NCBI GenBank assembly: GCA_964595785.1
Contig: CAZQRO010000025.1
Coordinates: 1-24,203 of the forward strand
From: Bovifimicola sp964595785
GTDB lineage: Bacteria > Bacillota > Clostridia > Lachnospirales > Lachnospiraceae
DNA: 24,203 bases
Reading direction: 5' to 3'
Shown here: piece after piece, positions 1-8,343 of the stretch
How the letters are laid out: each line of letters begins with the position of its first letter
How positions within the stretch are numbered: the first letter of the stretch is position 1
Made by a program: the position numbers and the translations under genes
The notes under the pieces: model-generated
What the model saw: only the letters and a program-made list of their open reading frames with translations
Database searches by the model: none
What the model was told of the DNA's origin: nothing

Positions 1-55
1 ATATTTTTGTTATTTCCCATGCTCAAAAACAGTTATTTTGAAACCATGTTATAAA

Positions 56-117
56 TAGGACTAAATCAGCATCAGATATTCCACAGAATTTTCTGTTGGA
101 AAGCTAATTTAGTCCTA
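56..117. repeat. Long imperfect hairpin beyond the propeptide-like ORF
   Basis: The outer arms (56-70 and 103-117) pair over about 15 bp with one mismatch, and an inner pair (79-88 with 91-101) continues the stem with one bulged base. The whole 62-nt segment can fold into a long rod. It lies about 150 nt downstream of the 80-residue minus-strand ORF. Neither side has a clear run of T, so it is not a textbook terminator. It may be a bidirectional terminator or a small dispersed element. The rest of 1-268 shows no credible gene in any frame. Confidence 0.55.
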
Positions 118-268
118 CCTAAATAATTATTATATTGCGTAACTTTAAATACCATTATATGATTCAGTAATATTGCTAAACACTTATAGCCGGGCATGGT
201 TTAAGTGCATTCGCTTCCAGAGTTAATATTCCTAATATCATAGATTAGATATTCATGTTACATTATTG

Positions 269-511
269 CTAGACTTGCCTAATCAATTCATTCGGAACCG
301 TAAGAACTGCATAACTTCCTGCTAAATACACAATTTCCGCACCTTTATCTCTTAGGAATTCTATATCACCATTGTACCTTACTATAACCTCCCACGTATT
401 GATAATAGGGTCATAACCTACGTTTAATGTATTACTTTGTTCACGCTCTGCTTCATCTACATCTAATGCCAGATTAAGCATATTTTCATATTTCTGACTG
501 CTCATTTTCAC
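269..511 (-). CDS. Stand-alone or truncated propeptide-like domain of an S8 (subtilisin) peptidase
   Basis: This 80-residue protein resembles the N-terminal prodomain of Lachnospiraceae S8 peptidases: a SQKYENMLNLALD opening, an LNVGYDP..NTWEVIVRYNGD core and a YAVLTVPNELI strand. In that family the prodomain folds the protease and inhibits it, and is followed by a roughly 500-residue catalytic domain. Here a TAG stops the reading frame where family members continue, and no catalytic Asp, His or Ser motif follows before the window edge. A GAGGTG Shine-Dalgarno precedes the first ATG; the third codon is also ATG and is an equally good start. The gene sits 16 nt after araC and is probably co-transcribed with it. 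It is either a truncated peptidase remnant or a free inhibitor/chaperone-like propeptide. The family match is from recognition only. Confidence 0.6.
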   Translation of the reverse strand: MKMSSQKYENMLNLALDVDEAEREQSNTLNVGYDPIINTWEVIVRYNGDIEFLRDKGAEIVYLAGSYAVLTVPNELIRQV

Positions 512-527
512 CTCAACTGATATTTTT

Positions 528-1415
528 TCAGCCTCTTCCCTGCTTCCTATACTGCGTTGGAGTCATACAGAATTTTGCCTTAAATGCTCTGTTAAAATAT
601 GATACATTGTTAAATCCGTTATCAATCGCTATGTTAATTATAGCATTATCCGTTGTCTCTAACTGCTTTGCGGCAATAGAAAGTCTATATTGATTAATAT
701 ATTCAAGAGGGCTCTGACCTGTGCAGTGTTTAAAAGAATGCGCAAAATTATATACACTTTGATTTGTCAATTCAGCAAGATTTTTCAAGGAAATCTTCTC
801 ACTATAATGTTCTTCAATATACGTAATAACTATCTTTGTATTATCACTCAATTTAATAAAGGAGGATTTTTTACCAAACTCTTCATATAATTCATGCTGA
901 AATAAATAAGTAAATAATTCCATCAGATATATCTTCAGTTTAAGTTCATAACAGGATTTTTTACCATAATATTCATTAAGTATTTTTTTGATAACTGACC
1001 TGATTTCTTTACCATGCTCATCCTCACTTTTTATATGAATCTGAAGAATAATTTCATTATTAAAAATAGGCATAAAATATTTTACCGAGCAGGCATCAAC
1101 TGTACTGTTATTCACCATATTAAGACTGAATACCATGGAAAATCCCGCAAACCCTTCTGTTTTATACTGTTCAAAAGAATGAATAATTGTCGGTGGCACT
1201 ATAATGATATCACCTTCGCAGGCTTCATATGGCTTAAAATTAATATAATATGTGCAGCGTCCCTGTTTAACAAAAATTATTTCCATTTCATCATGCCAGT
1301 GTGCCGGAAAGAATGTAAGATTGTCAGGGATAATTGTTCCATAAGATGCAAAAGGCAGAAGATATGTTCCATGCCCCTTCTTCTCTTCATATTTCATAAA
1401 ATCTTCATGTATCAT
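528..1415 (-). CDS. AraC family transcriptional regulator (cupin plus two-helix HTH)
   Basis: The 295-residue length and layout fit AraC/XylS regulators of the two-domain type. Residues 1-110 form a cupin-like sensor with the HWHDEMEIIFV signature of the effector barrel. Residues 200-292 hold the double helix-turn-helix, with ISLKNLAELTNQSVYNFAHS as first HTH and INIAIDNGFNNVSYFNRAFK as the conserved second HTH. The start ATG has an AAAGGA site (1426-1431) ten nt upstream and a promoter at 1484-1512. The gene is divergent from a MATE exporter across about 220 bp, the usual arrangement for a regulator controlling its neighbour. The effector cannot be told from sequence. Confidence 0.92.
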   Translation of the reverse strand: MIHEDFMKYEEKKGHGTYLLPFASYGTIIPDNLTFFPAHWHDEMEIIFVKQGRCTYYINFKPYEACEGDIIIVPPTIIHSFEQYKTEGFAGFSMVFSLNMVNNSTVDACSVKYFMPIFNNEIILQIHIKSEDEHGKEIRSVIKKILNEYYGKKSCYELKLKIYLMELFTYLFQHELYEEFGKKSSFIKLSDNTKIVITYIEEHYSEKISLKNLAELTNQSVYNFAHSFKHCTGQSPLEYINQYRLSIAAKQLETTDNAIINIAIDNGFNNVSYFNRAFKAKFCMTPTQYRKQGRG

Positions 1416-1483
1416 TACTTTTATGTCCTTTCTGTCCTTTTAATCCTAATTCGATTATGCCGTGGGAAAATAGTATCATCCTA

Positions 1484-1512
1484 ATTATAGTATAATTTTT
1501 CATATATAGCAA
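1484..1512 (-). promoter_or_regulatory. Sigma-A-type promoter of the araC-type gene
   Basis: On the minus strand TTGCTA (1507-1512) and TATAAT (1484-1489) are separated by exactly 17 nt. The expected transcript starts about 60 nt upstream of the ATG at 1415. This is the best promoter match in the shared 220-bp divergent region. Confidence 0.7.
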
Positions 1513-1565
1513 GATTGTGTTAGTTTTTAGCATAATTGTTGTAGAAATAGTGTTGTTTTAAACTG

Positions 1566-1571
1566 TATAAT
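1566..1571 (+). promoter_or_regulatory. Candidate -10 box for the MATE exporter gene
   Basis: A perfect TATAAT lies 63 nt upstream of the MATE start. No convincing -35 stands at 16-18 nt (TAGAAA is the hexamer at 18 nt), which would fit a promoter that needs an activator such as the divergent AraC protein. The activator role is inference. Confidence 0.4.
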
Positions 1572-1634
1572 ATCAAAAGTTACATTATTAAATAAATATT
1601 ATTACATAAATATTTAGAAAGGTTTGGTGCCCAT

Positions 1635-2996
1635 ATGAGTAATTCTAATAACAACAAGGATGAAATTAGAAATAGTTCTCTTTTTAAACTTGGCTGGCCT
1701 ATTTTTGTTCAGTCTCTTCTTTCAATGTGTCTGGGATATGTGGATACCTTAATGATAAGCAATTATTCTGATACAGCAGTTGGCGGTATTGGTAATGCCA
1801 ACCAGATTATTGGATTTCTGACTCTTGCATTTTCAATTATAGCAAGTGCTACCGGTGTCATAGTTGCCCAATATCTTGGTGCCAAAATTAAAGATAAACT
1901 AAACCAGATTTATACAGTTTCAATAACATTTAATCTGCTTCTCAGTGGATTAATAAGTGCAATTATTCTTATTTTCAGTCAGTTTATATTAAAAATAATG
2001 AATGTTCAGACAGCCATGCTGCCTGATGCAGGAAGTTATATGAAAATCGTTGGTGGTTTCATATTTCTTCAGGCAATTTTCGATACATTTTCACAGATAT
2101 TCAGAAGTAATGGACAGACTAAAATCGGTATGATTATTGCCATAATAATGAATCTTGTTAACATCATCGGTAATTATATGTTCCTGTATGGTCCTCTCAA
2201 ATCTATGGATATGGGCGTGGAAGGTGTGGCAATCTCAACTACAGCCAGCAGATTTGTGGCTGTGATTATTTCCATCATCTTCTTTATAGTTAAAATCGAT
2301 GGGCATATTTCCATTAAATATCTTATTCCATTTCCAGTTGATATTTTGAAAAAACTGTTGAAAATCGGTGTACCTACGGCTGGAGAAAATATTTCTTACA
2401 ATATTGCACAGCTTATTATATTGAGTTTTGTTAACTCGCTTTCAGTTGTTGCAGTTAATACAAAGATTTATGCGACTATATTGAGTAATTTTGCTTATCT
2501 GTATTCTATCTCCGCTGCAATGGCTACTGCTATTATAGTAGGACATTCCATTGGAGCAAATGAATATGAGTTTGCATATCAAAAAGTTTTATCAACACTT
2601 AAGAAATCAATGGTTATTTCCGTATCAATTGCTATAGTAAGTTTCATCATCAGTCCGTTAACTCTTGGAATTTTTACAAATGACGTTTATGTTATTAATC
2701 TTGGTCAAAAGATTATGTTCATCTGTATTTTCCTTGAAATCGGCAGAACTGCCAATCTTGTTATTATCAACAGTATGAGAGCTTCCGGCGATGTTAAATT
2801 CCCAACTTATCTTGGAATGGCTTCTATGTGGGGCATATCTGTTCTTCTCGGTTATGCTTTCGGAATAATACTTGGACATGGACTTACGGGAATCTGGATT
2901 GCAATGGCACTTGATGAAATAGTACGTGGTGTGGTAGTATATATCAGATGGAAACGTGGAACATGGCGTGGTAAACGTATTGTTGAAAATGTGTAG
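1635..2996 (+). CDS. MATE family multidrug/sodium antiporter
   Basis: The 453-residue protein has about twelve hydrophobic helices in two similar halves, the size and layout of MATE exporters (NorM/DinF superfamily), which expel cationic drugs or metabolites in exchange for Na+ or H+. Family-like stretches are GWPIFVQSLLSMCLGYVDTL near the N-terminus, where MATE proteins carry the first membrane helix, and the IFRSNGQTKIG loop. An AGAAAGG site lies about 12 nt before the ATG. It is divergent from the AraC-type gene and is followed 13 nt later by ylmH, so the two are probably co-transcribed. The substrate cannot be deduced. Confidence 0.93.
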   Translation: MSNSNNNKDEIRNSSLFKLGWPIFVQSLLSMCLGYVDTLMISNYSDTAVGGIGNANQIIGFLTLAFSIIASATGVIVAQYLGAKIKDKLNQIYTVSITFNLLLSGLISAIILIFSQFILKIMNVQTAMLPDAGSYMKIVGGFIFLQAIFDTFSQIFRSNGQTKIGMIIAIIMNLVNIIGNYMFLYGPLKSMDMGVEGVAISTTASRFVAVIISIIFFIVKIDGHISIKYLIPFPVDILKKLLKIGVPTAGENISYNIAQLIILSFVNSLSVVAVNTKIYATILSNFAYLYSISAAMATAIIVGHSIGANEYEFAYQKVLSTLKKSMVISVSIAIVSFIISPLTLGIFTNDVYVINLGQKIMFICIFLEIGRTANLVIINSMRASGDVKFPTYLGMASMWGISVLLGYAFGIILGHGLTGIWIAMALDEIVRGVVVYIRWKRGTWRGKRIVENV

Positions 2997-3009
2997 AACG
3001 GAGATTTAT

Positions 3010-3750
3010 GTGAACGAAGAAGAACAGTTTAAAAAAAGATTTTTAGATTTGGCTGATAAAGCTTATTCAAGGGATGTTTGTACTTTTAGTAATTTTCTTG
3101 GATTACTTGAATTAAATACTTTCTATCAGATTGAAAAAGATTTATCTTATGTTGATTATTCTCTTTTTGGAGGTACTGATTTTAGTGAACGTCAGATTAT
3201 AAGATTTGGCAGACTTGATATTGATTTTCCAATTTCTTGTATTCATATAACACCTATGCTCAAAAAATTTTCTGACGAACTCACTCACAGAGATTTTCTT
3301 GGTGCACTAATTAACCTTGGAATCAAACGAGAAACTCTTGGTGACATTATTATAACAGATAATGAAGCTTTTGTTTTCTGCCTTAGCAATATTACTGACT
3401 TTATATTGCAGAATCTCACTCGTGTAAAACATACAACTATAAAATGTTCATTAGCAGATGAGTTACCTGGAGATGCTTTTAATAAGGTTCAAAACAAAGA
3501 ATTTAATGTGGCTTCTCTTCGCCTTGATGCAATAATCGGTGAAATCTACAATTTATCACGCAGTCGGAGCCAGCTTATTATCCGTGAAAAAAAAGTTTTT
3601 GTAAATGGCAGAATAACAGAGAATAACAGTTATAATGTAAAACCGGCTGACAAAATTACTGTTCGTGGAATGGGCAGGTTTATCTTTGGTGACACCATTC
3701 GAAATACGAAAAAGGGACGCTTTTTTGTAAACGTCCATCTTTTCATATAA
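3010..3750 (+). CDS. ylmH: YlmH-like S4-domain RNA-binding protein (RQC factor candidate)
   Basis: The 246-residue protein matches YlmH, an RNA-binding factor that acts on stalled 50S subunits in Bacillus ribosome-associated quality control. The C-terminal third is an S4 domain (SLRLDAIIGEIYNLSRSRSQ, then VFVNGRI and VKPADKITVRGMGRF). The N-terminal half carries the QIIRFGRLDIDFPISCIHI and HRDFLGALINLGIKRETLGD stretches typical of the family. I chose the GTG at 3010 because CGGAG (2999-3003) lies 6 nt upstream. The two upstream ATGs in frame (2956, 2989) would overlap the MATE gene and lack a ribosome binding site. In many Firmicutes ylmH sits beside divIVA and other ylm genes; here it is an orphan behind a drug exporter. 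Confidence 0.88.
   Translation: MNEEEQFKKRFLDLADKAYSRDVCTFSNFLGLLELNTFYQIEKDLSYVDYSLFGGTDFSERQIIRFGRLDIDFPISCIHITPMLKKFSDELTHRDFLGALINLGIKRETLGDIIITDNEAFVFCLSNITDFILQNLTRVKHTTIKCSLADELPGDAFNKVQNKEFNVASLRLDAIIGEIYNLSRSRSQLIIREKKVFVNGRITENNSYNVKPADKITVRGMGRFIFGDTIRNTKKGRFFVNVHLFI
3714..3737 (-). terminator. Possible terminator for the sensor-kinase remnant
   Basis: Read on the minus strand, GGACG (3732-3736) pairs with CGTCC (3715-3719) across a 12-nt loop, followed by CTTTTTCG. The stem is short and lies inside the 3' end of ylmH. It would end transcripts arriving from the convergent kinase gene, which stops only 5 nt from ylmH. Confidence 0.35.
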
Positions 3751-3755
3751 TTAAT

Positions 3756-4997
3756 TTATTTGCTGTATTTGTTTATACAGTCCATAAGTTTGTGAATCGT
3801 TATCGGTTTACCAATATGGCAATTCATACCGGAATTTATTGACTGTATTTCGTCTTCCGGAAATACATTTGCACTCATAGCTATAATCGGTACATCTTTT
3901 GCTCTGCCATGCTTACTTTCCCTTATTGCCCGCGTAGCTTCATAACCATTCATTACAGGCATTTGAATATCCATAAGAATCATATCATACTCATTTTCCA
4001 TACTGTTAACAAATTTCTCAAATCCGACATAGCCATCATCTGCAATTTCTACTTTTGCCCCATACTTTTCTAACATGGTTTTTGCTACAATCTGATTAAT
4101 ACAGTTATCCTCAACTAATAAAATCTTTTTGCCGGTCAAATCATATTTAATATCATTTTTAGTTACAGTTTTATTATATCCCTGCACTCTCGAACTTGCA
4201 TCAATTTGAAAATGCATGTTTACCATTATTACGGTACCCTTTTCTAATTCACTGTCAATACTAATTATTCCACCATTTGCTTCTACTATACTCTTTGCAA
4301 TGGTAAGGCCTAATCCCGTTCCTTCATTTTCCATATTCTGACTGTAATTATCACTATAAAACGGATTAAATACTTTCGAGATTTTCTCCTTTGGTATGCC
4401 TATGCAATTATCAGATACCAATATCCTTATATTGGCATATTTATTATTGCTAGTCGGAATCTCTATGATTTTTAACTCTATTTTACCTTTTCTCGGAGTG
4501 AATTTGCAAGCATTATTAAGTAAATTAATCATTACTCTGTTTATTCTGATACCATCTGCAATAATATTCTCATGAACAAGATTGACTATTTTAATCGAAA
4601 ACTCTTGATTTTTCTCTTTAAACATAGCTTCTGTTATCTTTCTTATATTATCTAACTGCATGGGAATATTGACTTTTTCTTTAATTAATATTATTTTGTC
4701 ATTCTCTATCTTTGACATTACTAGAATATCATTAATTAATGATAATAAATGATTTGAAGAAGTCTCAATAATATTGAGATACTGCATAACTTTTTCTCTG
4801 TTATCAACACTTTCCATTGCTAACTCCGTCATACCGATGATGGCATTCATTGGTGTTCTTATATCATGAGACATATTAGATAAAAAGTTCAGTTTTGCCT
4901 TATTAGCAGACTCTGCATTTGATAAAGCATCCTTCAGAATATCATTTTTTCGCTGCTCCTCCTGATAAATATTTGTAACATCTGTTTCGGAAATCAA
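3756..4997 (-). pseudogene. Hybrid sensor histidine kinase/response regulator, N-terminally truncated
   Basis: The readable 413 residues hold a HisKA domain (FLSNMSHDIRTPMNAIIGM, phospho-acceptor His44), a HATPase with N box (LLNNACKFTP) and G2 box (GTGLGLTIAKSIV), and a C-terminal receiver (ILLVEDNCINQ, LMDIQMPVMNG with the Asp near residue 342, GKP Lys). The G1 box reads DNCIGIP, whereas the usual form is DNGIGI: a Gly-to-Cys change that one base would cause. The ORF opens with a TTG and no good ribosome binding site. Directly upstream, in another frame, lies a PAS fragment that belongs to the missing N-terminus. I read this as a decaying gene rather than a short functional kinase, though expression of a kinase-receiver fragment is possible. 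Confidence 0.8.
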
Positions 4998-4999
4998 AA

Positions 5000-5190
5000 T
5001 CCTTTTTATTCATCTTATGTATTTTACAAAATTCACATGGTGAATCATAACCCATAAGGAATTCATAGCATTTTCTACCACTTTAAGTTTTATTATCATT
5101 TCCTAATATTTCAAAAATTCTTTTATTGGCATATAAAAGTTCATAGGATTTTACATCGCATACATATATCCCGTCTGAGGCGCCCTCAAT
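5000..5190 (-). pseudogene. Broken PAS-domain remnant of the kinase N-terminus
   Basis: Between the kinase ORF and the deacetylase, the minus strand reads in a third frame as a PAS domain: ASDGIYVCDVKSYELLYANK, then RIFEILGNDN, an in-frame TAA at 5083-5085, then SGRKCYEFLMGYDSPCEFCK. This is the pattern seen in PAS sensors of Clostridial kinases and GGDEF proteins. The frame then breaks near 5000 and the text resumes in the kinase frame as RILISETDVT. The stretch normally found between the PAS cysteines and the dimerisation helix is missing. The stop codon, the frame change and the missing segment together show that the full-length gene is dead. Confidence 0.75.
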
Positions 5191-5668
5191 TCTGCTCTAA
5201 ATCCACAAGTTCTTTCGTAAATTCTTCTTTTGTCAGATTTGACATATCAGGATGGTGAAATGAATGATTTCCAATGGTATGACCATCTTCTACCATTTGT
5301 TTAACTAACTCCGGATTTGTTTCAATAAAATTACCTACCACAAAAAATGTAGCCGAAACATTATGCTTTTTTAATGCATCCAGTATCTTGGGTGTATTAC
5401 CATTCTCATATCCTACATCGAACGTCAGAAATATTTGTTTCTTACTTTCATCTCCCACATAAAAGGCGTTATATCCTTTAAGTTCTTCTGCGGATGAATT
5501 TCCTACCGGTGTGCTTCCCTCATTTCCAAAGCTTAATCCCCAGTCTAAGGAATTCATTTTTCCCTCTGCCGTACTACTGATACATTCCGATACGGCGGCT
5601 GCGATACCATTTCCGAGAAAAAATGCAAATGCAAATATCGCAATTATACCCAGAATCTTTTTCTTCAT
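5186..5668 (-). pseudogene. PdaA-like polysaccharide deacetylase, C-terminally truncated
   Basis: The 160-residue ORF has a signal-anchor (residues 5-28) and the first half of a NodB-type deacetylase domain: motif 1 as IFLTFDVGYENGNTPKILDA and motif 2 as GNHSFHHPD, the Asp and His ligands of the metal site. PdaA-like enzymes are usually near 250-300 residues and need the later Arg/Asp/His motifs; these are absent. The frame ends at LEQN with TGA (5186-5188), exactly where the kinase PAS remnant begins. A strong GGGAG site lies 7 nt before the ATG and an extended -10 (5762-5770) upstream, so the remnant may still be transcribed. Intact relatives remove acetyl groups from peptidoglycan sugars outside the cell. 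Confidence 0.8.
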
Positions 5669-5761
5669 TATCTATCTCCCAAAATATATATTACTTAATT
5701 ATATTTTAAAGAAAATAAAATAATACTACTTTTTCCTGCATATTTTGTATTCTTATAGCGT

Positions 5762-5790
5762 ATTATAGCACATCGATTTATTCCCTGACA
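5762..5790 (-). promoter_or_regulatory. Extended -10 promoter before the deacetylase remnant
   Basis: The minus strand carries TGC-TATAAT (5762-5770), an extended -10. The hexamer 17 nt further up (TGTCAG, 5785-5790) is a poor -35. It would drive the truncated deacetylase gene 95 nt downstream, separately from the ECF operon that ends at 5804. Confidence 0.5.
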
Positions 5791-5803
5791 TATTGTTTAT
5801 TAC

Positions 5804-8320
5804 TTATTTTTCCATAAGATTATATTTTCTTTGTACTCTTCTAATCTTCTCTGTCATTGGTTTTGCTAACAGAATAATAAATATCACTGTTGCAATTCCA
5901 TTAACTAAATCAATTGGCAGACCCGTTGCATAATAACTTAGCAATGTAGCTTTATTAAGTCTGGCATGAGCCATAATTGCCGCTGCCGGATTCATTATAC
6001 CTCCATATATCACCACGGCTGCGAAAAATCCATAAATACTTAGTACAAATACATTATTCCCTATTCTTCTCCCCTTAAATAAAATTCCGGCAAAAAATCC
6101 TATCATTCCCAAAGCAAACATCTGCCATGGAGTCCATGGTCCCTGTCCGAACATTATATTAGATACCAGCATGGTTACTGCTCCTATAAGAAATCCCGTC
6201 TCTGCACCCAGACATACTCCCGTAATCGTTACAATCGCCACAAGTGGTTTGAACTCCGGCAGCATGTAGAACGCACATCTGCCTGCGACACATATAGCAC
6301 ACAGCATTGCTACTAGCACAATTTCTCTCGCCATTGGATTTCTCCCTTCAAATATAAGAAAAAATGGTGCCATACACTCTAATAATACTACCAATGCAAT
6401 AAACAGATACTTTCTGTCATCTAAGTAATATACTCCGGCAAATATGGTAAACGGAATTGCTAAAAGAAACATTGACGACATAAAAATATTTCTCATTCTT
6501 ATTTTCCTTTTACTAACTTCTACAGAACGATCTTCCTTATATTTGTTACTTTCGCTATCACTTTTGCTATGTTTATTATTTACACTTTCGCTATCACTTT
6601 TGCTGTGTTTATTATTTACACCTTCGCTATCACTTTTATTATTGTCTGGATAATCTTCATTACACTTGCATGCTTTTATGATATCCTCAGCTGTAATGGC
6701 ATTTTCAAGAATACCTCTCGACATTCTGTTTCCTGCGGTTGTATAAAAACTATTACCGGAAAAGAATTTATGCGGTTCATTTTCTGATACAATATTTCCA
6801 TCAAAGAATAAGGCGCATTTATGAGTATATTCTGCGCAAAATTCCACATCATGACTTACCATTATAATTGTCTTTCCTGACAGTGACAGTTGCTTAAGAA
6901 GACTGCCAAATATACTCTTATATTCATTATCTAAGCCTTTTGTAGGTTCATCTAATAACAAAATATCAGGATTAGTCAGTAATACGATTGCAAGAGCCGC
7001 TCTCTGCTGCTCTCCTCCTGATAAATCATATGGATGTCTGTTAAGCAGTTCTTCTAATTTACAAATGCTAATGGCTTCATCTAACGTAACATCTTCACTA
7101 TTTTTATCATAATTTTCCCTAAGATTTTCTAAAACTGTTTTCCTGACAAATAATGTTTGTGGATTCTGAGGCAGCATTCCCACTTTTCTGCCCATTACAT
7201 TTATTCTGCCTCTATATGCCTTTCTAATTCCTGACATTACTGACAGAAGCGTACTTTTACCTGTTCCGTTCCCGCCAAGAATTCCGTATATCTGCCCTTT
7301 GTATGCTGTAAATTTGACATCCTTTAGTATATCTCTGCCATTTTTTTCGTACTTGAAACTTATGCCTTTTATTTCTATTACTTTTTCGTTAAATTCAATT
7401 TTCTGTCTATTCTCAACTTCTTTTAATCCCTGATTGTTTTTACGATATTCAAGCCATTTTCTTCCCTGATTTACAGTAAGCGGACATTTTGTCGCATCAT
7501 AATATAACTTATAACCGTTTTCTCTTTTTCTATCTGCATAATTCTCATTCATATAATCTGTACTGCTCCAGACACGCATTGGTACCGGCAATGACAATAT
7601 CATTCCATGATTGAGTTTTCTAAGGGTTCTGCATACACTTTCGGGAGTGTCATTAACTGATATTTTTCCATTATCCATAACAATTACCCTGTCACTTACA
7701 GGTATAATTTCTTCTAATCTGTGTTCTGTTATTATAATGGTGATACCCAGTTCACGATTAATTTTAATCAGCATATTTATAAATTCAGAAGCGGCAATCG
7801 GGTCTAACTGGCTTGTCGGCTCATCTAGAATAATTATTTTCGGAAGCATTGTCATAACTGATGCGAGACACAATATCTGTTTCTGTCCGCCCGATAATTC
7901 AAATACATTTTTATAAAACCAGTTTTCTATTCCAAAGAAAGCTGCATTTTCTGCCACTCTCTGCCTTATAACTTCATTATCATATCCAAGGCTTTCTAAT
8001 CCAAATGCCATTTCATGCCATACCTTATCTGTTACAATCTGATTATCCTGACTCTGAGACACGAACCCTATATCCGCTGCCTGTTCTCTCTCTAGACAGT
8101 TATCAAGCAGTTCCCCATTAAAATATATATTTCCGTTTCTGTTTCCGGCTGGTTTAAGCACTGTTTTAAGCTGTCTTAACAATGTACTTTTTCCACAGCC
8201 TGAAGCACCGCATAACGTTACAAATTCTCCTGCTTCCACAGAAAAATTAATATCTTCAAGTACTTTTTTATTACTTCCTGCATATTCAAATTCTAAATTA
8301 CTGACTTTAATTATCTCCAT
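5804..8320 (-). CDS. ECF transporter fusion: two ATPases plus S component (EcfA-EcfA'-S)
   Basis: One 838-residue chain contains three parts. ABC domain 1 (about 1-245) has Walker A GASGCGKST, signature LSGGQKQ and Walker B IIILDEPTSQLDP. ABC domain 2 (about 315-540) has Walker A GGNGTGKST near residue 353, signature LSGGEQQRA and Walker B LLLDEPTKGLD. A hydrophilic linker with a 12-residue repeat (about 550-600) leads to a membrane region (about 608-838) with some six helices, typical in size for an ECF substrate-binding S component. ECF importers normally use separate A, A', T and S chains. GGAGG lies 4 nt before the ATG, and the gene starts 23 nt after ecfT. The genes upstream encode DUF4430/transcobalamin-like proteins, so a corrinoid substrate is my inference; the S region itself does not tell. 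Confidence 0.88.
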   Translation of the reverse strand: MEIIKVSNLEFEYAGSNKKVLEDINFSVEAGEFVTLCGASGCGKSTLLRQLKTVLKPAGNRNGNIYFNGELLDNCLEREQAADIGFVSQSQDNQIVTDKVWHEMAFGLESLGYDNEVIRQRVAENAAFFGIENWFYKNVFELSGGQKQILCLASVMTMLPKIIILDEPTSQLDPIAASEFINMLIKINRELGITIIITEHRLEEIIPVSDRVIVMDNGKISVNDTPESVCRTLRKLNHGMILSLPVPMRVWSSTDYMNENYADRKRENGYKLYYDATKCPLTVNQGRKWLEYRKNNQGLKEVENRQKIEFNEKVIEIKGISFKYEKNGRDILKDVKFTAYKGQIYGILGGNGTGKSTLLSVMSGIRKAYRGRINVMGRKVGMLPQNPQTLFVRKTVLENLRENYDKNSEDVTLDEAISICKLEELLNRHPYDLSGGEQQRAALAIVLLTNPDILLLDEPTKGLDNEYKSIFGSLLKQLSLSGKTIIMVSHDVEFCAEYTHKCALFFDGNIVSENEPHKFFSGNSFYTTAGNRMSRGILENAITAEDIIKACKCNEDYPDNNKSDSEGVNNKHSKSDSESVNNKHSKSDSESNKYKEDRSVEVSKRKIRMRNIFMSSMFLLAIPFTIFAGVYYLDDRKYLFIALVVLLECMAPFFLIFEGRNPMAREIVLVAMLCAICVAGRCAFYMLPEFKPLVAIVTITGVCLGAETGFLIGAVTMLVSNIMFGQGPWTPWQMFALGMIGFFAGILFKGRRIGNNVFVLSIYGFFAAVVIYGGIMNPAAAIMAHARLNKATLLSYYATGLPIDLVNGIATVIFIILLAKPMTEKIRRVQRKYNLMEK
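6551..6658 (-). repeat. 36-bp tandem repeat in the ATPase-S component linker
   Basis: Units start at 6551, 6587 and 6623, exactly 36 bp apart; the first two differ at very few bases and the third is partial. They encode the 12-residue unit SDSESVNNKHSK. The repeat keeps the reading frame and lengthens the flexible link between the second ATPase and the membrane part. Copy number may vary between strains. Confidence 0.85.
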
Positions 8321-8343
8321 TTTGCCTCCATGTCAAAAATATT

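Noticed and set aside
1014..1484. Plus-strand ORF opposite the AraC-type gene
   Set aside because: Shadow frame of a well-supported gene, with no ribosome site and no recognisable domain. The same holds for plus-strand ORFs at 7611-7916, 13276-13626, 13966-14364 and 23151-23420.
2956..3009. Upstream ATG starts for ylmH
   Set aside because: They overlap the MATE coding end and lack a Shine-Dalgarno; the GTG at 3010 has one.
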